A stretch of DNA of 64,000 nt from an uncultured Piscirickettsiaceae bacterium (GCA_913061075.1 CAJXSK010000002.1:1-64000); one strand, 5' to 3'; shown: positions 52,139 through 62,052, counted from the stretch's first letter. Notes: generated from the sequence alone by a model not told the origin. A program made the numbers and translations.

Positions 52139-52893
52139 TGGAAGCCATTGATTTAACCATTATTGCACCCGCGTTCGTCGCAGGATTTCTCATCTTGCTG
52201 ACGCATGTGCCATTGGGTCAAGAAGTGGTTAAGCGTGGCATCATTTTTATAGACCTAGCCATTGCGCAAGTTGCTGGAACCGGTGTGATTTTTGCGTTTT
52301 GGCTAGGGTTTGATGCGCACGGTGTTGAGGTGCAGATAATAGCCATTGGTAGTGCGTTGTTAGGTGCATGGGGTTTGTCGCTATTAGAAAAACGATTGTT
52401 ACATCTTCAAGAGGCGTTCATTGGCGTGGTGTTTGTATTAGCAGCAACGGCGAGCCTTTTGCTCTTGGCAAATAACCCCCATGGTGGTCAGCAACTAAAG
52501 GATTTACTGGTTGGGCAAATACTTTGGATTACATGGGAGCAGCTTCTTCCTGTCGCAATTATTTCGGTATTAATTGCTTTTTGCTGGTTTAAGTTTGTAG
52601 CAGCAAGAAAGGCGTTATTTTATTATATTTTTGCGATTGCCATTACCAGCTCTGTTCAACTGGTTGGGGTGTATCTGGTGTTTTCTAGTTTAATTATTCC
52701 AGCGTTGGCGTGCCGTGATTTAGAGTCAGCTAAATCGTTTAAGATAGCGTTTATTATTGGCGTGCTAAGTTATGCGTTGGGGTTAATGTTATCGTCTATT
52801 GTGGACTTGCCTAGCGGTGCTGTCATTGTTTGGGTGATGGCGATTATCGCTTTGTTTGTACGACGCTTAGTAAGCCCTCAGGTAAGTAGTTAA
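52138..52893 (+). CDS. Metal ABC transporter permease, ZnuB-like
   Basis: Multi-TM ABC-3 permease overlapping the SBP stop. Confidence 0.87.
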   Translation: MEAIDLTIIAPAFVAGFLILLTHVPLGQEVVKRGIIFIDLAIAQVAGTGVIFAFWLGFDAHGVEVQIIAIGSALLGAWGLSLLEKRLLHLQEAFIGVVFVLAATASLLLLANNPHGGQQLKDLLVGQILWITWEQLLPVAIISVLIAFCWFKFVAARKALFYYIFAIAITSSVQLVGVYLVFSSLIIPALACRDLESAKSFKIAFIIGVLSYALGLMLSSIVDLPSGAVIVWVMAIIALFVRRLVSPQVSS

Positions 52894-52900
52894 TAAATTG

Positions 52901-52931
52901 ACCACCCGCCAACGTTTAGTTGGTGGGTGGT
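52901..52931. terminator. Bidirectional terminator hairpin between permease and leuB
   Basis: ACCACCCGCCAAC..GTTGGTGGGTGGT, 13-bp stem with one wobble. Confidence 0.65.
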
Positions 52932-52938
52932 GTATTAA

Positions 52939-54045
52939 TTAAACCGTTGGCATCGCTTTCAGTTTTTCGACGACCTTATCACCAAAGGCATCCGTGCTAA
53001 TCATTTTTACACCGCTGCCAGGTTTGGATAAGTCGGCAGTCGAGTAACCATCTGCGAATACACCTTGCATAGCCGCCCAAACATTTTTTGCTTCATCAGC
53101 CATGCCAAAACTGTATTCCAGCATCATAGCGACGGAACCAATCATTGAATAAGGGTTGGCAATGTTTTGGCCAGCAATATCTGGCGCTGAACCGTGAGAC
53201 GGCTCGTAGTAGGCTTTTTTATCCCCTAAGCAAGCAGAAGGCATAAGGCCTAATGAACCTAAGATGCCACCGCCTTGGTCGCTTAAAATGTCGCCAAACA
53301 TGTTTTCCATTACCATTACATCAAACTGTGTTGGTTTTAGGCAAAGCAACGTAGCCACGGCATCAACCAGAATATTAATTACTTCAACGTCAGGGTATTC
53401 AACCGCCACTTCTTCCATGACTTCATTCCAAAGTACGGATGATTTCAGCACGTTACTTTTATGGATGTTGTGCAATACTTTTTTTCGGCTGCTTGATAAT
53501 TTAAACGCGTGATGCATAATTTGGCGAATTTGCGCTTCGTCGTATTCCAAGGTTTCTTTTACATAACGTAAACCTTGTTCATTCACGCCCACTTCTTTTT
53601 CTCCAAAATACAAGCCGCCGACCAATTCGCGAATCATAATCAAGTCAATGCCATCGCCAATAATGTCGGATTTAAGTGGAGAGAAATGCGCCAAGCTTTG
53701 AGGTAATGAAACAGGGCGGTAGTTTGCGTAGGTGTTGTAACGTTTGCGCATGGGCAGCAGGGCGCCACGCTCAGGTTGCTTGTCGATGGGGATTTTTTTA
53801 GACTCTTCATGGCTTAAACCAATCGGGCCTTTAATAATCGCATCGGCTTCGTCGCAAATATCTTTTGTTTCTTGTGGAAAGGCATCGCCTTTTTCAAAAT
53901 AAGCGCAGGCGCCAAATAAAGCAGGCATTAATTCAAAGCTAACGTCGTTACGTTCTTCAACAAGTTTTAAAACCTTAACTGCTTCGGCCATAATTTCTGG
54001 GCCAATGCCGTCGCCAGCCATAACGGCAATTTTGTAATTTTTCAT
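52939..54045 (-). CDS. leuB: 3-isopropylmalate dehydrogenase
   Basis: VMAGDGIGPEIMAEAVKVL; NMFGDILSDQGGGILGSLGLMPSA; EPSHGSAPDIAGQ. Confidence 0.93.
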   Translation of the reverse strand: MKNYKIAVMAGDGIGPEIMAEAVKVLKLVEERNDVSFELMPALFGACAYFEKGDAFPQETKDICDEADAIIKGPIGLSHEESKKIPIDKQPERGALLPMRKRYNTYANYRPVSLPQSLAHFSPLKSDIIGDGIDLIMIRELVGGLYFGEKEVGVNEQGLRYVKETLEYDEAQIRQIMHHAFKLSSSRKKVLHNIHKSNVLKSSVLWNEVMEEVAVEYPDVEVINILVDAVATLLCLKPTQFDVMVMENMFGDILSDQGGGILGSLGLMPSACLGDKKAYYEPSHGSAPDIAGQNIANPYSMIGSVAMMLEYSFGMADEAKNVWAAMQGVFADGYSTADLSKPGSGVKMISTDAFGDKVVEKLKAMPTV

Positions 54046-54202
54046 GAGCTTACCTTAGTTTAGTGTGTTGAAAATAAACAACGTATTTTACTCGACTGGG
54101 AACATATGCGCCATGCGTTGCTGAATATCAGATAGATAGTTTTTAAGTATCTAAGCGCATAACGTATAATCACGGCCTTTATAGAATCAAGAAGAGAAAC
54201 GT

Positions 54203-55294
54203 ATGGCTTTAAATTGTGGCATTGTGGGCTTACCAAACGTGGGTAAATCAACCCTGTTTAATGCATTAACAAAAGCAACGATTGCTGCGGAAAACTACCC
54301 GTTTTGCACTATCGAACCAAATACGGGCATTGTGCCTGTGCCCGATGAGCGCTTAGATAAGTTGGCGGCTATTGTGAACCCTGAACGTATTTTGCCAACA
54401 ACCTTTGAGTTTGTAGATATTGCAGGCCTAGTGGCTGGCGCATCAAAAGGTGAAGGCTTGGGCAATCAGTTTTTGGCTAATATTCGTGAGTCAGATGCCA
54501 TTGCACACGTTGTACGATGTTTTGAAAATGATGATGTGATTCATGTTGCAGGTACAATTGACCCATTAGCTGACATTGAAGTGATTCAAACAGAGCTGGC
54601 GTTAGCTGATATGGCCTCACTTGAGAAAGCCGTGGTTAAAGCAACCAAAGCGTCAAAATCAGGCAATAAAGATGAGTTAAAAAACAAAGTATTCTTAGAA
54701 AAAGTGCTTAAGCACCTAGACGAAACAATGACGCTAAGAAGTTTGGAAGCAACGGAAGATGAGTTGTTATCGTTAGCCGGTTTCCAGCTTTTAACATTGA
54801 AGCCTATGCTGTACATAGCCAATGTTCAAGAAGATGGTTTTGAGAACAATCCGTTTTTGGATAAAGTAACAAGCCTAGCAAATGAACAAAACGCGGCGAT
54901 TGTTTCTGTGTGTGCTGCAATGGAAGCAGAAATAATTCAGCTAGAAGAAGATGAGCGCGAAGAGTTTTTAGAAGAAATGGGCTTGACTGAGCCTGGGCTT
55001 AATAGAGTGATTAGAGCAGGTTACGAATTATTAAACCTACAAACTTATTTCACCGCTGGTGAAAAAGAAGTGCGTGCCTGGACAGTAAAAAAAGGCGCCA
55101 CGGCACCACAAGCAGCGGGTGTCATCCATACTGATTTTGAAAAAGGCTTTATTCGCGCAGAAATCACGGCCTATGACGACTTCGTTGAATACAATGGTGA
55201 AAAAGGCGCAAAAGAGGCCGGAAAGTTAACTGTGCAAGGCAAGGAATACATCATGCGAGACGGTGATGTGACGCACTTTAGGTTTAATGTATAG
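54203..55294 (+). CDS. ychF: Redox-regulated ATPase/GTPase YchF
   Basis: [39 protein letters not shown]. Confidence 0.96.
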   Translation: MALNCGIVGLPNVGKSTLFNALTKATIAAENYPFCTIEPNTGIVPVPDERLDKLAAIVNPERILPTTFEFVDIAGLVAGASKGEGLGNQFLANIRESDAIAHVVRCFENDDVIHVAGTIDPLADIEVIQTELALADMASLEKAVVKATKASKSGNKDELKNKVFLEKVLKHLDETMTLRSLEATEDELLSLAGFQLLTLKPMLYIANVQEDGFENNPFLDKVTSLANEQNAAIVSVCAAMEAEIIQLEEDEREEFLEEMGLTEPGLNRVIRAGYELLNLQTYFTAGEKEVRAWTVKKGATAPQAAGVIHTDFEKGFIRAEITAYDDFVEYNGEKGAKEAGKLTVQGKEYIMRDGDVTHFRFNV

Positions 55295-55368
55295 AACTTA
55301 GTGTGTATATGCTTGTTTGTCTTGACAAAATAGGCTGAAACCACGAAAATTCACACCCTTCAAAGTAT

Positions 55369-55445
55369 GGTCATGTAGCTCAGCTGGTTAGAGCACGGCA
55401 TTCATAATGCCGGGGTCGGTGGTTCAAGTCCACCCATGACCACCA
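55369..55445 (+). tRNA. tRNA-Met (CAT), elongator type
   Basis: GGTCATGTAGCTCAGCTGGTTAGAGCACGGCATTCATAATGCCGGGGTCGGTGGTTCAAGTCCACCCATGACCACCA. Confidence 0.93.
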
Positions 55446-55526
55446 TTTCAAGCCCTCTCATCTCAAATTACGCGACTTCAGCGACTCTTAAAAAGAGGTG
55501 CTGCTTTATACTTGCCATTTGTATAA

Positions 55527-55757
55527 TCAGAAATGTTCAAATGCTGTCCAATCCAGCCAAATTGATAGGCCAAGATAGACACTAATAATGGCTAAGCCTG
55601 TTCCCCACGTCCACATGTACATTTGCTTACCTTTTCTACCTAAGTAAATTAATGCGATAGCGATGAAGAAAGCAATAACGCTAGTTAGAATTAACATCTC
55701 ATCGCTGGCATGCATTGTGAGTTGTTCTTTTGGAATGGTGCCTTCAGCGTATCTCAT
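55527..55757 (-). CDS. Small membrane protein
   Basis: 76 aa with two TM segments. Confidence 0.5.
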   Translation of the reverse strand: MRYAEGTIPKEQLTMHASDEMLILTSVIAFFIAIALIYLGRKGKQMYMWTWGTGLAIISVYLGLSIWLDWTAFEHF

Positions 55758-55789
55758 TTGAGGCGGGGTTTATTAGGCTTATTAATAGG

Positions 55790-56140
55790 TTAGCCAAGTA
55801 TTTTTTTAAGTTCATCGTATTTTGCTGTTATAGCGTGTGCGTTTGCATAGCCCATTTCTTTGAGTCTAGCAGCGGCTAAAGATGCTCGCCCACCACCGCC
55901 GCAATGGACAAGAATGGTTGTCTCTTCATTAGGGCAATGGCCTTGAATTTTCATTTCAAGTAATCCCCTAGGAAGGTTTATAGAACAGGCCAGTTTAGAT
56001 TCCGCAGCTTCTGCTGGTTCTCTAACATCTAAAACAATGATATCTTTTGTGCTTTGAATCAGTTCTTTAGCTTGTGTGGGATTTAAGCATTTGATGTGCT
56101 GCTGTGCGTCTGCAATAAAATCACTGGCGGGTTTAATCAT
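55790..56140 (-). CDS. Rhodanese-domain protein (start trimmed)
   Basis: VLDVREPAEAAESKLACSINLPRG; ILVHCGGGGRASLAAARL. Confidence 0.85.
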   Translation of the reverse strand: MIKPASDFIADAQQHIKCLNPTQAKELIQSTKDIIVLDVREPAEAAESKLACSINLPRGLLEMKIQGHCPNEETTILVHCGGGGRASLAAARLKEMGYANAHAITAKYDELKKILG

Positions 56141-56202
56141 GGTATCTATCCTATCGTTAATATTAAAAGGTGATGTTTGTCGTGAAGTTATATAATAGGC
56201 GC

Positions 56203-56994
56203 ATGGATAACTATAAATCAATGGTTGAAAACGACGTGCTAAGTGATTTGCAAAGGCAGCAATTTTCTCGTGATGGTTTTTTGAAGGTGTCAGGCCTTGC
56301 AGACAATAATTTGTGTGAACGAATTTTAGGCGTTGTAACAGCGTCGATGGCGCCGGCGATTGGTCCGCTCGAATATGAAGCGGATGTTCATTACCAAGGT
56401 GCTCCACAATTTAGGGCAGATGACGGTGGTGACACGCCGCGACGATTATTGAATGCTTACGCGCGTGATTCAGTGTTTCGTGAATGGGCTTGTAGGCCAA
56501 ATATGGTGGCGTGTGTAAAGCAAATATTAGGTTCTGATACGTTACGGCTAACGCAAAACCACCATAATTGCATTATGACTAAGTTGCCTAAATTTAGTAG
56601 CCGTACCGATTGGCACCAAGATATTCGTTATTGGAGTTTTGATAAGCCAGAGTTAATTAATGTGTGGCTGGCATTAGGTAATGAGACACATGGAAACGGT
56701 GGAATGAAGTTAATTCCAGGTTCGCATCGAATGGAATTTGATCGTGGTAGATTAGATGCGAAATTGTTTTTACGGCAAGATTTAGATGAAAACAAGGTAT
56801 TGTTAGATAGTGCCGTTAATGTGGATATGAAGGCTGGTGATGTTTTGTTTTTTCATTGCCGTACGTTTCATGCTGCCGGAGCAAACACAACGGACAAGCC
56901 TAAATATTCTTTAGTGTTTAGCTACCATGCAGCGGATAACAACCCAATAAGAGGTACGCGTTCTTCTCGATTAGAAAGTGTAGACATTGCCTAA
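56203..56994 (+). CDS. Phytanoyl-CoA dioxygenase family protein (start trimmed)
   Basis: DWHQDIRYW (HxD) and FHCRTFHAAGANTTDKPKYSLVFSY. Confidence 0.87.
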   Translation: MDNYKSMVENDVLSDLQRQQFSRDGFLKVSGLADNNLCERILGVVTASMAPAIGPLEYEADVHYQGAPQFRADDGGDTPRRLLNAYARDSVFREWACRPNMVACVKQILGSDTLRLTQNHHNCIMTKLPKFSSRTDWHQDIRYWSFDKPELINVWLALGNETHGNGGMKLIPGSHRMEFDRGRLDAKLFLRQDLDENKVLLDSAVNVDMKAGDVLFFHCRTFHAAGANTTDKPKYSLVFSYHAADNNPIRGTRSSRLESVDIA

Positions 56995-57002
56995 GTTAAA
57001 CA

Positions 57003-58448
57003 TTAGTGAGCAGGTGCATCTGTTGGCAGTTGCACCGTAATCCACTTCCATTCAGTCAGTGCGTCCACATCTACTTCTACACCTTCACGCCCAAAGCCAC
57101 TTTCACCTGTACCGCCAAAAGGCACATGGGGTTCATCGTACAGTGTCGGTGCATTAATATGCACCATGCCCGCGTTGATGTTTTCTGCGAGCATTAGGGC
57201 GCTATTAATGTTGGTTGTGCAAATGGCTGCACTCAGTCCATAGCGCGTATCGTTAGCCATCTCTAAGGCGGCGTCAATATCTGCAACGGAATAAACAGAG
57301 GTCACGGGGCCAAAGGTTTCTTCGTAACAAACGGTCATGTCTTTGGTAACGCTCGTTAAAATAGTAGGTTGGCAGCGGTTACCTTCCCATTTACCACCGG
57401 TTAAGACGGTTGCGCCATTTTCTCGGGCATTCTCAATATGGTCGCGAATTCGGTCACGTTGACGCGGTGAAATAATGGGGCCTAAAATGGTACTCATTTC
57501 ACGCAAGTCTCCTAACGATAAACCGTTAGCGGCGGCACTGAATTTTTTAATAAATTCATCGTATACGGGCGTTTCAACAATAATTCTGCTGGATGCCATA
57601 CAGGCTTGGCCTTGGTATAAAAACATGCCAAAAACAGCCGTTTGAACCGCTTTGTCGATATCAGCATCGGCTAAAATAATTAAGGGGTTTTTGCCGCCTA
57701 ATTCAAGCACGGCATGCTTCATTTGCTTGCCGCAAATTTCGCTAATATGTTGCCCTACTCGGCTGGAACCGGTAAACATGACGGTTTTTACCAACGGATG
57801 GCCAGTTAAGTAATCACCAATGTCCATGCCAAAGCCAGATACAACATTCAGCGCGCCAGCAGGAAAGCCCGCTTCATGAATTAATTGTGCGAACCGATAT
57901 GACAGGGATGGTGCTTCTTCAGAGCAAAGTAACACCACGGTGTTCCCCGTCGCTAAAGGTGAGGCAATTAATTTAGCTGATTTAATCAGGGGTACATTAA
58001 AGGGTGTAATCGCAGCAATAACGCCCAGAGGTTTTCTGACGCTCATGCTTAGGCGGCCAGGCGTGTCAGAAGGGATGGTTTGCCCGGTAACGCGTCGTGC
58101 GGAGCCTGCGGCAGCACGCAAATGGCCAATAGCATACTGTACTTCAAATTGTGCCTTGTTAATGGGAGAGCCAATCTCATCAATTAGAATATCAAGAAAT
58201 TCTTGTCGGTCTCGTTCCAGCAAATCAGCCGCTTTACACAACATGGCTTCACGGTCTTTTGCTAAGCCTTTTCCGTACGTGCTAAAACAGGCTTGAGCGC
58301 TTTCTACGGCTTTGTTTATATCGGCTTCATTGCCTTCAGCAGCAGTGCAATAAAGCGAGTCATCAATAGGGTTAAGCACATCAAAGTACTGTCCGTTATT
58401 AGGTTTGCAATGTTCGCCGTTTATCCAAAGGTCGTATTGTTTTGTCAT
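57003..58448 (-). CDS. NAD(P)-dependent aldehyde dehydrogenase (vanillin/salicylaldehyde dehydrogenase-like)
   Basis: VLELGGKNPLIILADADID; YQGQACMASSRIIVE; FGGTGESGFGREGVE. Confidence 0.92.
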   Translation of the reverse strand: MTKQYDLWINGEHCKPNNGQYFDVLNPIDDSLYCTAAEGNEADINKAVESAQACFSTYGKGLAKDREAMLCKAADLLERDRQEFLDILIDEIGSPINKAQFEVQYAIGHLRAAAGSARRVTGQTIPSDTPGRLSMSVRKPLGVIAAITPFNVPLIKSAKLIASPLATGNTVVLLCSEEAPSLSYRFAQLIHEAGFPAGALNVVSGFGMDIGDYLTGHPLVKTVMFTGSSRVGQHISEICGKQMKHAVLELGGKNPLIILADADIDKAVQTAVFGMFLYQGQACMASSRIIVETPVYDEFIKKFSAAANGLSLGDLREMSTILGPIISPRQRDRIRDHIENARENGATVLTGGKWEGNRCQPTILTSVTKDMTVCYEETFGPVTSVYSVADIDAALEMANDTRYGLSAAICTTNINSALMLAENINAGMVHINAPTLYDEPHVPFGGTGESGFGREGVEVDVDALTEWKWITVQLPTDAPAH

Positions 58449-58479
58449 CAGAGCTTCCTAAATAGATTGGGGTGGCTTT

Positions 58480-59901
58480 TTAGCCAAAGTTGCGTTCAGG
58501 ATCCAACGCTTTTTTAACACGTTTATTCAGCGTTTGTAATCCGGCGTGACGGGTTTGGTTAACAGTATCTTGAAGGTCAGCATCAGATTGGCTAACTGAA
58601 TAACCTTGTGCATCAAATGCTTTAATTAAGGTATTAGCGAGTTTTTTTGCGGCGCTTAATTGGTCTTTGCCATAGCTGATGCTTAACTGGGCAAACATCG
58701 TGCGCCAAGTTAGTGCCAGCTGGCTGATAACGTTTTGTTCGCTACTATGACTATTGATAATTGCCTGCATGGCCAGCGCATCTTTGCCTTCTATTGGGCT
58801 AGCGAAATGTAAATTAATGACGGCGGTGTTGTCTAATTCTGAATTGCGCTTATTGAATTGCCCGAGCATTATTTTTTCACGCTGCGCCCAAATAGGATGC
58901 TTGTCGGTGTCATCTTTAAGTAAGAATTTTGCACCGTCAATTTCCCCTAGTGAGCCATTAACAGCACCCCAAACAACATCCACATTACCGGGTATGCCAT
59001 ACAATGCGCCATAAATATTCCATGTACCCAGTTGGTGCTTTTCTGCTGTGGTGTTATCGAATGCCGCGCTAAGCCCGCCATTAACAAACTGCATGACTTC
59101 GGATTCTGCCGAGGCAATAACAACGGTATTTGGCACCAGCATGTTAATTTTAAGAGAACGTAAAATTTCCACCGCTTGCTCCATTGCAGTATCGTTCGGT
59201 AGCTGTAGCATAAAGGGTTTATAAGCCGGAGGTTTAGGCATTAGCCACAGGCCAATTTTAGTCACAACGCCCATATTAGATTGGGTGAACAGGCCGTCCA
59301 TATACGGGCCATAGCCATATTTAAACAATTGCCATGTGTTGCTTTTTGGCATAGCACCCATGCCGGTTCTAACCAGGCTGCCATCAGCCAACATCACTTC
59401 CATTCCACATTGCATCATCAGTTGGTCGCCATACGGAGTGTAACCAAAATTACGGTTACAAATACTGCCCAATACGGATTGATTCGCATTTTTTTCGACA
59501 TCAACAGCAAAAGGAATATTGTTGTCTTCTAAGTGTTTGTTGAGTTGCTCATAACTAACGCCAGGTTCGATTAGGGCGTATGCATCTTTCTGGTTAATCT
59601 CAATAATGCTATTCATCCGTTGTAGGTCGATAACAACGATATCGCCGCTGGTTGGAATCGGCGCGGTGCCAATTTCACCTGGGCTAAGTAAATTAAATAA
59701 GGAGAAATCTTGGTCTATTGAAAAGGCCAGTAATTTTTGCAATTCATCAACAGTGGTAGGGATGATTGCGGCCAGTATGTCGCGTTTATCGTTATTAATT
59801 CTGTCGGCTAAAAACTGATAGTCAGAACTGTCATTGCCTTTTATAGGCACGATACTGGAAGTGCTTAAAAGACTGGTTAGTTTACTTACGATGTTTTCCA
59901 C
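58480..59901 (-). CDS. Divergent PCMH/VAO-family paralog lacking canonical FAD motifs
   Basis: Collinear with the 62049-63611 product (GYTPYGDQLMMQCGMEV, GPYMDGLFTQSNMGVVTKIGLWLMPKPP) but degenerate at flavin-contacting segments. Confidence 0.82.
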   Translation of the reverse strand: MENIVSKLTSLLSTSSIVPIKGNDSSDYQFLADRINNDKRDILAAIIPTTVDELQKLLAFSIDQDFSLFNLLSPGEIGTAPIPTSGDIVVIDLQRMNSIIEINQKDAYALIEPGVSYEQLNKHLEDNNIPFAVDVEKNANQSVLGSICNRNFGYTPYGDQLMMQCGMEVMLADGSLVRTGMGAMPKSNTWQLFKYGYGPYMDGLFTQSNMGVVTKIGLWLMPKPPAYKPFMLQLPNDTAMEQAVEILRSLKINMLVPNTVVIASAESEVMQFVNGGLSAAFDNTTAEKHQLGTWNIYGALYGIPGNVDVVWGAVNGSLGEIDGAKFLLKDDTDKHPIWAQREKIMLGQFNKRNSELDNTAVINLHFASPIEGKDALAMQAIINSHSSEQNVISQLALTWRTMFAQLSISYGKDQLSAAKKLANTLIKAFDAQGYSVSQSDADLQDTVNQTRHAGLQTLNKRVKKALDPERNFG

Positions 59902-59910
59902 AGTATAGGC

Positions 59911-60144
59911 CTATTTGTATTGTGCCGGCGGCATGATGACGGGGTAAGGTTTTTCAGGGTCAACCCTAAAGAACTCTTCACGTAAGTTGTAATCGATGGT
60001 TCTAGCCGGCTCGCTATCGCGCCAGGTAAAGGCACAGCTTTCACAGTTAAAAATAGTCCAAACAAGCTCGCCTTTGGCGTTTAGCCCTTTGTGTTCTGTG
60101 CGAATTTTGTTTTCTTCGGCTTGGCAACGTGGGCAAGTGCTCAT
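59911..60144 (-). CDS. Zinc-ribbon subunit D of hydroxyarylic acid decarboxylase (VdcD/BsdD-like)
   Basis: CPRC..CESC ribbon, FTWRDSEPARTI; overlaps UbiD stop. Confidence 0.8.
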   Translation of the reverse strand: MSTCPRCQAEENKIRTEHKGLNAKGELVWTIFNCESCAFTWRDSEPARTIDYNLREEFFRVDPEKPYPVIMPPAQYK

Positions 60145-61622
60145 GATTGACCTCCATTTTGTAATAGTTGAATAACCTTGGCGATAGCGTCAATTTCTGG
60201 GCCTGATGGCGGGGTCACTATTTTTGAATCGCCGCCTAATTTATCAGGTGGCATAAAGCTGGTGGCATCAATAATTAAACGATGGCCTTTACCAGCCACT
60301 TCGGCCGCAGGGTCAATCGGAATCATCGGCATATTAGGGATAACGATGGTGTCTTCTGCTCGGGTGCGTGTGGACAGTGCCCACATTACTTCATTTAAAT
60401 CAAAGGGGTCAACGTCATCATCAACCATGATTAAATTCTTTAAATACATGGTGCCGTGGGGCGTGCCCAAAGCGCGCATGGCGACCGATTTTGCAAAACC
60501 AGCAAAGCGATTTTTAACAGAAATAATACCGGTAAGGCCATGTTGATAGAGTGCATTAACGGCAACGACTTCGGGGAAGTCTTTGATCAATGCGGCATAA
60601 ATAGGCGCGGATGTATTTAAGCCAATCAATGTGTCGTGCTCGGTCCAGCCTCTGCCAATGTAGATATTTTCAAAAATAGGGTCATTACGGTGTGAAATGG
60701 CGGTCACTTTAAAACGCGGTATTTTTCGTACACCGCTGTAGCTGCCAGGGAATTCACCAAATGGGCCTTCAAAACTACGTACGCCATTCATCAGCTCGGC
60801 TTCAATCACCATTTCAGAATCTGCCAGAATGTCCATGCCATTGCCAGACTTAGTTAAGCGCATTGGGCTGCCCATCATTTGTGAGGCGTAGGCAAATTCG
60901 GACTCGTCATAGCCTATAGGCGTGGCAGCAAACATGCACATCGCGGGGTGGTTACCCAACATCACGGAAATCTTTAATGGTACGCCTTCTTGTTCGGCGG
61001 CCATAATGTGTCGTCCCATATCGTGGGCAGGCACGCTCAGTAAGGTGAACTCGCCAGGTGCTTGTACTTGAATACGATAAATACCGACATTTTGTTTGCC
61101 AAAATTATCAGGGTCGCGTGGGTCGCGGCTAACAACATTGGCTTTGCCAATATAAAAACCACCGTCGTATTCGTTAATACGATACAGCGGTAGCAGTTCA
61201 TATAAATTAAAGTTGCTGGTCAGTCTGTTCTCGTTAACGGGGGCTTTATCCGGTTCGATAAAATCTAATAAAGGCTCATCTGCGCCCCAACGAGAAATAA
61301 TATCGTAGAACAATTCTTTAATGGTGGTGCCTTTTGGGTGGCCTAATAACAACGCAAGGTTAGTGAAGCTACCGTGTACGCCCAACACCATTTTTTTACC
61401 GGGGTAACCGGCGATATTGTCAAAAATAACAGCGGGGCCATTCATTGAATCTCTACCGGCAGCAACTGCAACATTACGAATATCTGGTTCGGGGTAGACT
61501 TCTTCTGACCAATTAATGCATTGGCCGTTTTCTTTTAGAAATTCCAGAAAGTCACGCAGACTGCCAATGCGTCTAGCGACTTCTAGTGCTTTGTCTGACA
61601 AAGGAGGGTTCTTATCACTCAT
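60141..61622 (-). CDS. UbiD-family decarboxylase (start trimmed)
   Basis: RSFEGPFGEFPGSYSG catalytic Glu motif; NVGIYRIQVQ. Confidence 0.9.
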   Translation of the reverse strand: MSDKNPPLSDKALEVARRIGSLRDFLEFLKENGQCINWSEEVYPEPDIRNVAVAAGRDSMNGPAVIFDNIAGYPGKKMVLGVHGSFTNLALLLGHPKGTTIKELFYDIISRWGADEPLLDFIEPDKAPVNENRLTSNFNLYELLPLYRINEYDGGFYIGKANVVSRDPRDPDNFGKQNVGIYRIQVQAPGEFTLLSVPAHDMGRHIMAAEQEGVPLKISVMLGNHPAMCMFAATPIGYDESEFAYASQMMGSPMRLTKSGNGMDILADSEMVIEAELMNGVRSFEGPFGEFPGSYSGVRKIPRFKVTAISHRNDPIFENIYIGRGWTEHDTLIGLNTSAPIYAALIKDFPEVVAVNALYQHGLTGIISVKNRFAGFAKSVAMRALGTPHGTMYLKNLIMVDDDVDPFDLNEVMWALSTRTRAEDTIVIPNMPMIPIDPAAEVAGKGHRLIIDATSFMPPDKLGGDSKIVTPPSGPEIDAIAKVIQLLQNGGQS

Positions 61623-62052
61623 TGTTGGTGTCCTGTTGTTTGTATGCTTTGCCTTGCTCAATCATGTACTGGGCAAGGCTTTCTAATTCTTCGTCGTTAA
61701 TATCAGTCGGGCGAAATGGAGGCATTTCAAGCAAGCCATCACGCACGATATGGCTGATATAAGCACTGGTTAAATCAGTGCGTTGAACAAGCACAGCCAT
61801 GTCTTCAGCTCGGGCAAGTTTAAGCTTCATCGTCGCCGCATGGCCAAGCCCAGCAGCGTGGCAACCAGCACAGTGCAATTCATAAGTCACTCTGCCAGCA
61901 CGGGCAGTGCTTTTAGGAGTTTGAACAACTGGTGCGCTAACGATGGGTGTAGGTTTTTCAACGACAATCGGTTTGCTCGGTTCGGTCTGTTCACAACCGA
62001 ATAAGCTGATGGTGCCAGCGATAATTAATGCAGTTATTAGGGGCCTTTTCAT
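61615..62052 (-). CDS. Predicted lipoprotein c-type cytochrome (PCMH cytochrome subunit-like)
   Basis: Lipobox SLFGC, CAGCH heme site, MPPFRPTDI axial-Met region; overlaps flavoprotein stop. Confidence 0.87.
   Translation of the reverse strand: MKRPLITALIIAGTISLFGCEQTEPSKPIVVEKPTPIVSAPVVQTPKSTARAGRVTYELHCAGCHAAGLGHAATMKLKLARAEDMAVLVQRTDLTSAYISHIVRDGLLEMPPFRPTDINDEELESLAQYMIEQGKAYKQQDTNNE

Noticed and set aside
55790-56407. 205-aa version of the rhodanese ORF overlapping the phytanoyl-CoA dioxygenase gene head-to-head
   Set aside because: The upstream part has no rhodanese similarity and overlaps a clear CDS; internal ATG at 56140 gives a normal single-domain rhodanese.
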